Both the position numbers and the translations under genes were made by a program. Below, one piece after another: positions 62,701 to 64,000 of a stretch of 64,000 bases of DNA. The stretch is from positions 868,001-932,000 of the forward strand of contig NZ_CP007130.1 in NCBI RefSeq assembly GCF_000522985.1. The letters run 5' to 3'. The stretch comes from Gemmatirosa kalamazoonensis (GTDB lineage Bacteria > Gemmatimonadota > Gemmatimonadetes > Gemmatimonadales > Gemmatimonadaceae). The notes beneath the pieces are model-generated. The model saw only the letters and a list, made by a program, of their open reading frames with translations. It searched no databases and was not told the DNA's origin. Within the stretch, counting starts at the first letter, position 1. Every line of letters begins with the position of its first letter.

Positions 62701-62711
62701 GCAAATGCATC

Positions 62712-62880
62712 GACCGCCGAGGGCCGCAGAGCGCCGCAGAGCCTTTGCATTTGAACCACAGAGGACACGGAGGACAACCACTTTTATTGGTGTCCTCTGT
62801 GTCCTCTGTGTCCTCTGTGGTAAGAAGCCGTTGAAGTAGTTGTCGTTCTCTGCGGCCCTCTGCGGCCCTCTGCGGTTCAA
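62712..62880. repeat. Nested palindrome R7 (CCGCAGAGG outer, ACAGAGGACACGGAGG inner)
   Basis: Outer arms 62712-62742 and ~62847-62880 (CCGAGGGCCGCAGAG against CTCTGCGGCCCTCTGCGG); inner arms 62754-62781 and 62791-62821 (CCACAGAGGACACGGAGG against CTCTGTGTCCTCTGTGG). Same two words in the same nesting order as R1 at 9323, 53 kb away. It fills the gap between two co-directional exported-hydrolase genes. Confidence 0.92.
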
Positions 62881-62895
62881 ACACACCGTGCACTC

Positions 62896-64000
62896 ATGTC
62901 GTTAGTCCGCTACGCTCTCGCCTCCGCCGCCGCGCTGTCGCTCGGGACCGCTGCGCCCACGAACGTCAGGCACCGCCCGCCCGGCCCCCCGCCCGAGATC
63001 GCGAGCCACGTCGAGGTTCTCCGCACCGCGCACGGCGTCCCGCACATCCGCGCCGAGAACCTCGAGGCGGCCGGGTATGCGCTGGGCTACGTCATGAGCG
63101 AGGACTACGGCGCGCGCGTCGTGCTCGGCCTGCTGCGCGGGCGCGGCGAGAGCGCGCGCCTGTTCGGGCGCGACTCGCTCGAGGGCGACTTCTCCAACCG
63201 CATGTCGTACGCGCGCGCCGTCGCCGGGTGGCCCACGCTCGACGACGACACGCGCGCCGTCTACACCGGCTTCGCCGAGGGCGTCACGCGGTGGGCGGAG
63301 CTGCACCCCGAGGCGCTCCCCGCCGGCTTCGACGCGCGGTTCACCGGCTACGACGTGCTGTCGTACGAGGTGAACGTCGCCACGCCGGCGCAGGCGGCGC
63401 GCTTCCTCGCGCGCCTCGACCCGTCCGCCCGCCCGTTGGGCCGCCGCGCCGCGCAGCAGCCCGAGGGCGACCCGGTGGAGACCGAGCCGCTCGTCGGCTC
63501 CGACGCCGACGTCGGGTCGAACGCGTGGGCGCTCGCACCGAGCCGCACGAAGTCCAAGCGCGCCATCCTGCTGCGCAACCCGCACCTGCAGTGGAACGCC
63601 GGCTACTACGAGGCGCACGTCACGGTGCCGGGGAAGGTCGACTTCTACGGCGACTTCCGCGTCGGCTCCCCGTTCTCCGTCGTCGGCGGCTTCAATCGCG
63701 ACCTCGGCTTCGCGACGACGAACAACGATCCGCTGCTGTCGCAGATCTACGCGCTCGACGCCGACACCGCGAAGGCCGACCACTACCTGCTCGACGGCGC
63801 GTCGCTCCCGCTCCAGCGCGAGGAGGTGACCGTGGAGTACGCCGACGGCCAGGCGATCGCCACCGAGACGCGCGGCATGTGGCGCACCACGCTGGGCCCC
63901 GTCGTCGCGCGGCAGAACGGCAAGATCTACGTCCTCCGCGCCGCCGGCGACGGCGACGTGCGCGGCGGCGAGCAGTTCCTGCGCATGATGCAGGCGCGCT
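62896..64000 (+). CDS. Penicillin acylase-family Ntn hydrolase (3' end outside window)
   Basis: 368 residues are visible. A short signal (YALASAAALSLGTAA) is followed by the family opening EVLRTAHGVPHIRAENLEAAG, GYALGYVMSEDYGARVVLGL and, near residue 210, the chain junction VGSNAWALAPSRT, in which the Ser after the Gly becomes the N-terminal nucleophile after self-cleavage. FNRDLGFATTNNDP supplies the Asn of the oxyanion hole. Members deacylate beta-lactams, acyl-homoserine lactones or other amides in the periplasm. The gene continues beyond base 64000. It starts 16 bp after palindrome R7. The neighbouring deacylase makes amide scavenging a common theme. Confidence 0.92.
   Translation, partial: MSLVRYALASAAALSLGTAAPTNVRHRPPGPPPEIASHVEVLRTAHGVPHIRAENLEAAGYALGYVMSEDYGARVVLGLLRGRGESARLFGRDSLEGDFSNRMSYARAVAGWPTLDDDTRAVYTGFAEGVTRWAELHPEALPAGFDARFTGYDVLSYEVNVATPAQAARFLARLDPSARPLGRRAAQQPEGDPVETEPLVGSDADVGSNAWALAPSRTKSKRAILLRNPHLQWNAGYYEAHVTVPGKVDFYGDFRVGSPFSVVGGFNRDLGFATTNNDPLLSQIYALDADTAKADHYLLDGASLPLQREEVTVEYADGQAIATETRGMWRTTLGPVVARQNGKIYVLRAAGDGDVRGGEQFLRMMQAR

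Noticed and set aside
1-64000. tRNA, rRNA, transposase or phage genes
   Set aside because: None of the conserved tRNA or rRNA segments, DDE/tyrosine recombinase motifs or phage structural genes was recognised on either strand; a covariance-model scan would be the decisive test.

Overview
The window is a very GC-rich (roughly 70% or more), densely coded bacterial chromosome segment. SusC/SusD outer-membrane pairs, ECF sigma factors beside TPR-bearing Ser/Thr kinases, FG-GAP/ASPIC lipoproteins and many secreted or lipid-anchored hydrolases together suggest a free-living soil Gemmatimonadota (Gemmatirosa-like). That assignment is inferred from gene content only. No rRNA, tRNA, CRISPR array, prophage or transposase was seen.

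Layout. 1-4428: end of a vanadium-haloperoxidase-type PAP2 enzyme, a stand-alone TonB-plug lipoprotein and a large FG-GAP/ASPIC protein. 4626-14108: alpha-glucan locus with SusC, SusD, a GH13 lipoprotein amylase, a GH100-like glycosidase coupled to a uridine-kinase-like P-loop enzyme, and an SLC45-like MFS sugar transporter. 14295-18332: SGNH hydrolase, a frameshifted membrane protein, a frameshifted periplasmic trehalase and a small lipoprotein. 18495-21883: ECF sigma, Ser/Thr kinase-TPR and CPBP protease. 22331-34049: second carbohydrate locus, with a small secreted protein, a neopullulanase-like GH13, a complete sugar ABC importer (ATPase, two permeases, and a binding protein fused to a helical glycosidase-like domain), two GH130 phosphorylases and a second SLC45-like MFS protein. 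34249-37850: compact three-gene cassette of a PEP-CTERM-tailed small peptide, a class I/class II terpenoid-fold fusion and an M50 protease with a PqqD-like head; this is the best candidate for an undescribed system. 37950-42354: SSS symporter, small membrane protein and a large secreted glycosidase-like protein. 42653-44080: ECF sigma with a broken RskA-type anti-sigma factor. 44195-52018: signalling and regulatory proteins (YncE/phosphoesterase, hybrid sensor kinase, GGDEF, DoxX, LuxR). 52095-64000: oxidoreductase and a run of exported hydrolases ending in a penicillin acylase that runs off the window.

Three sequence-level patterns overlie the genes. (1) Intergenic gaps carry long palindromes whose arms are built of short direct repeats (for example CCGCAGAGG), sometimes nested inside each other; every convergent gap of more than about 80 bp has one. 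One copy lies inside a reading frame and encodes what looks like a lipoprotein signal peptide. (2) The heptamer GTTAGGC/GCCTAAC occurs about 42 times, mostly inside genes, and accounts for nearly all the TTA codons I looked at. (3) Three genes are frameshifted exactly at long GC-dinucleotide runs, either slippage sites or assembly errors.

Functionally the window reads as a scavenger's toolkit: polysaccharide capture (SusCD), periplasmic depolymerisation (GH13, GH37, GH100-like), import by MFS, ABC and SSS carriers, cytoplasmic phosphorolysis (GH130), and peptide or amide hydrolysis, under ECF, kinase and diguanylate-cyclase control.
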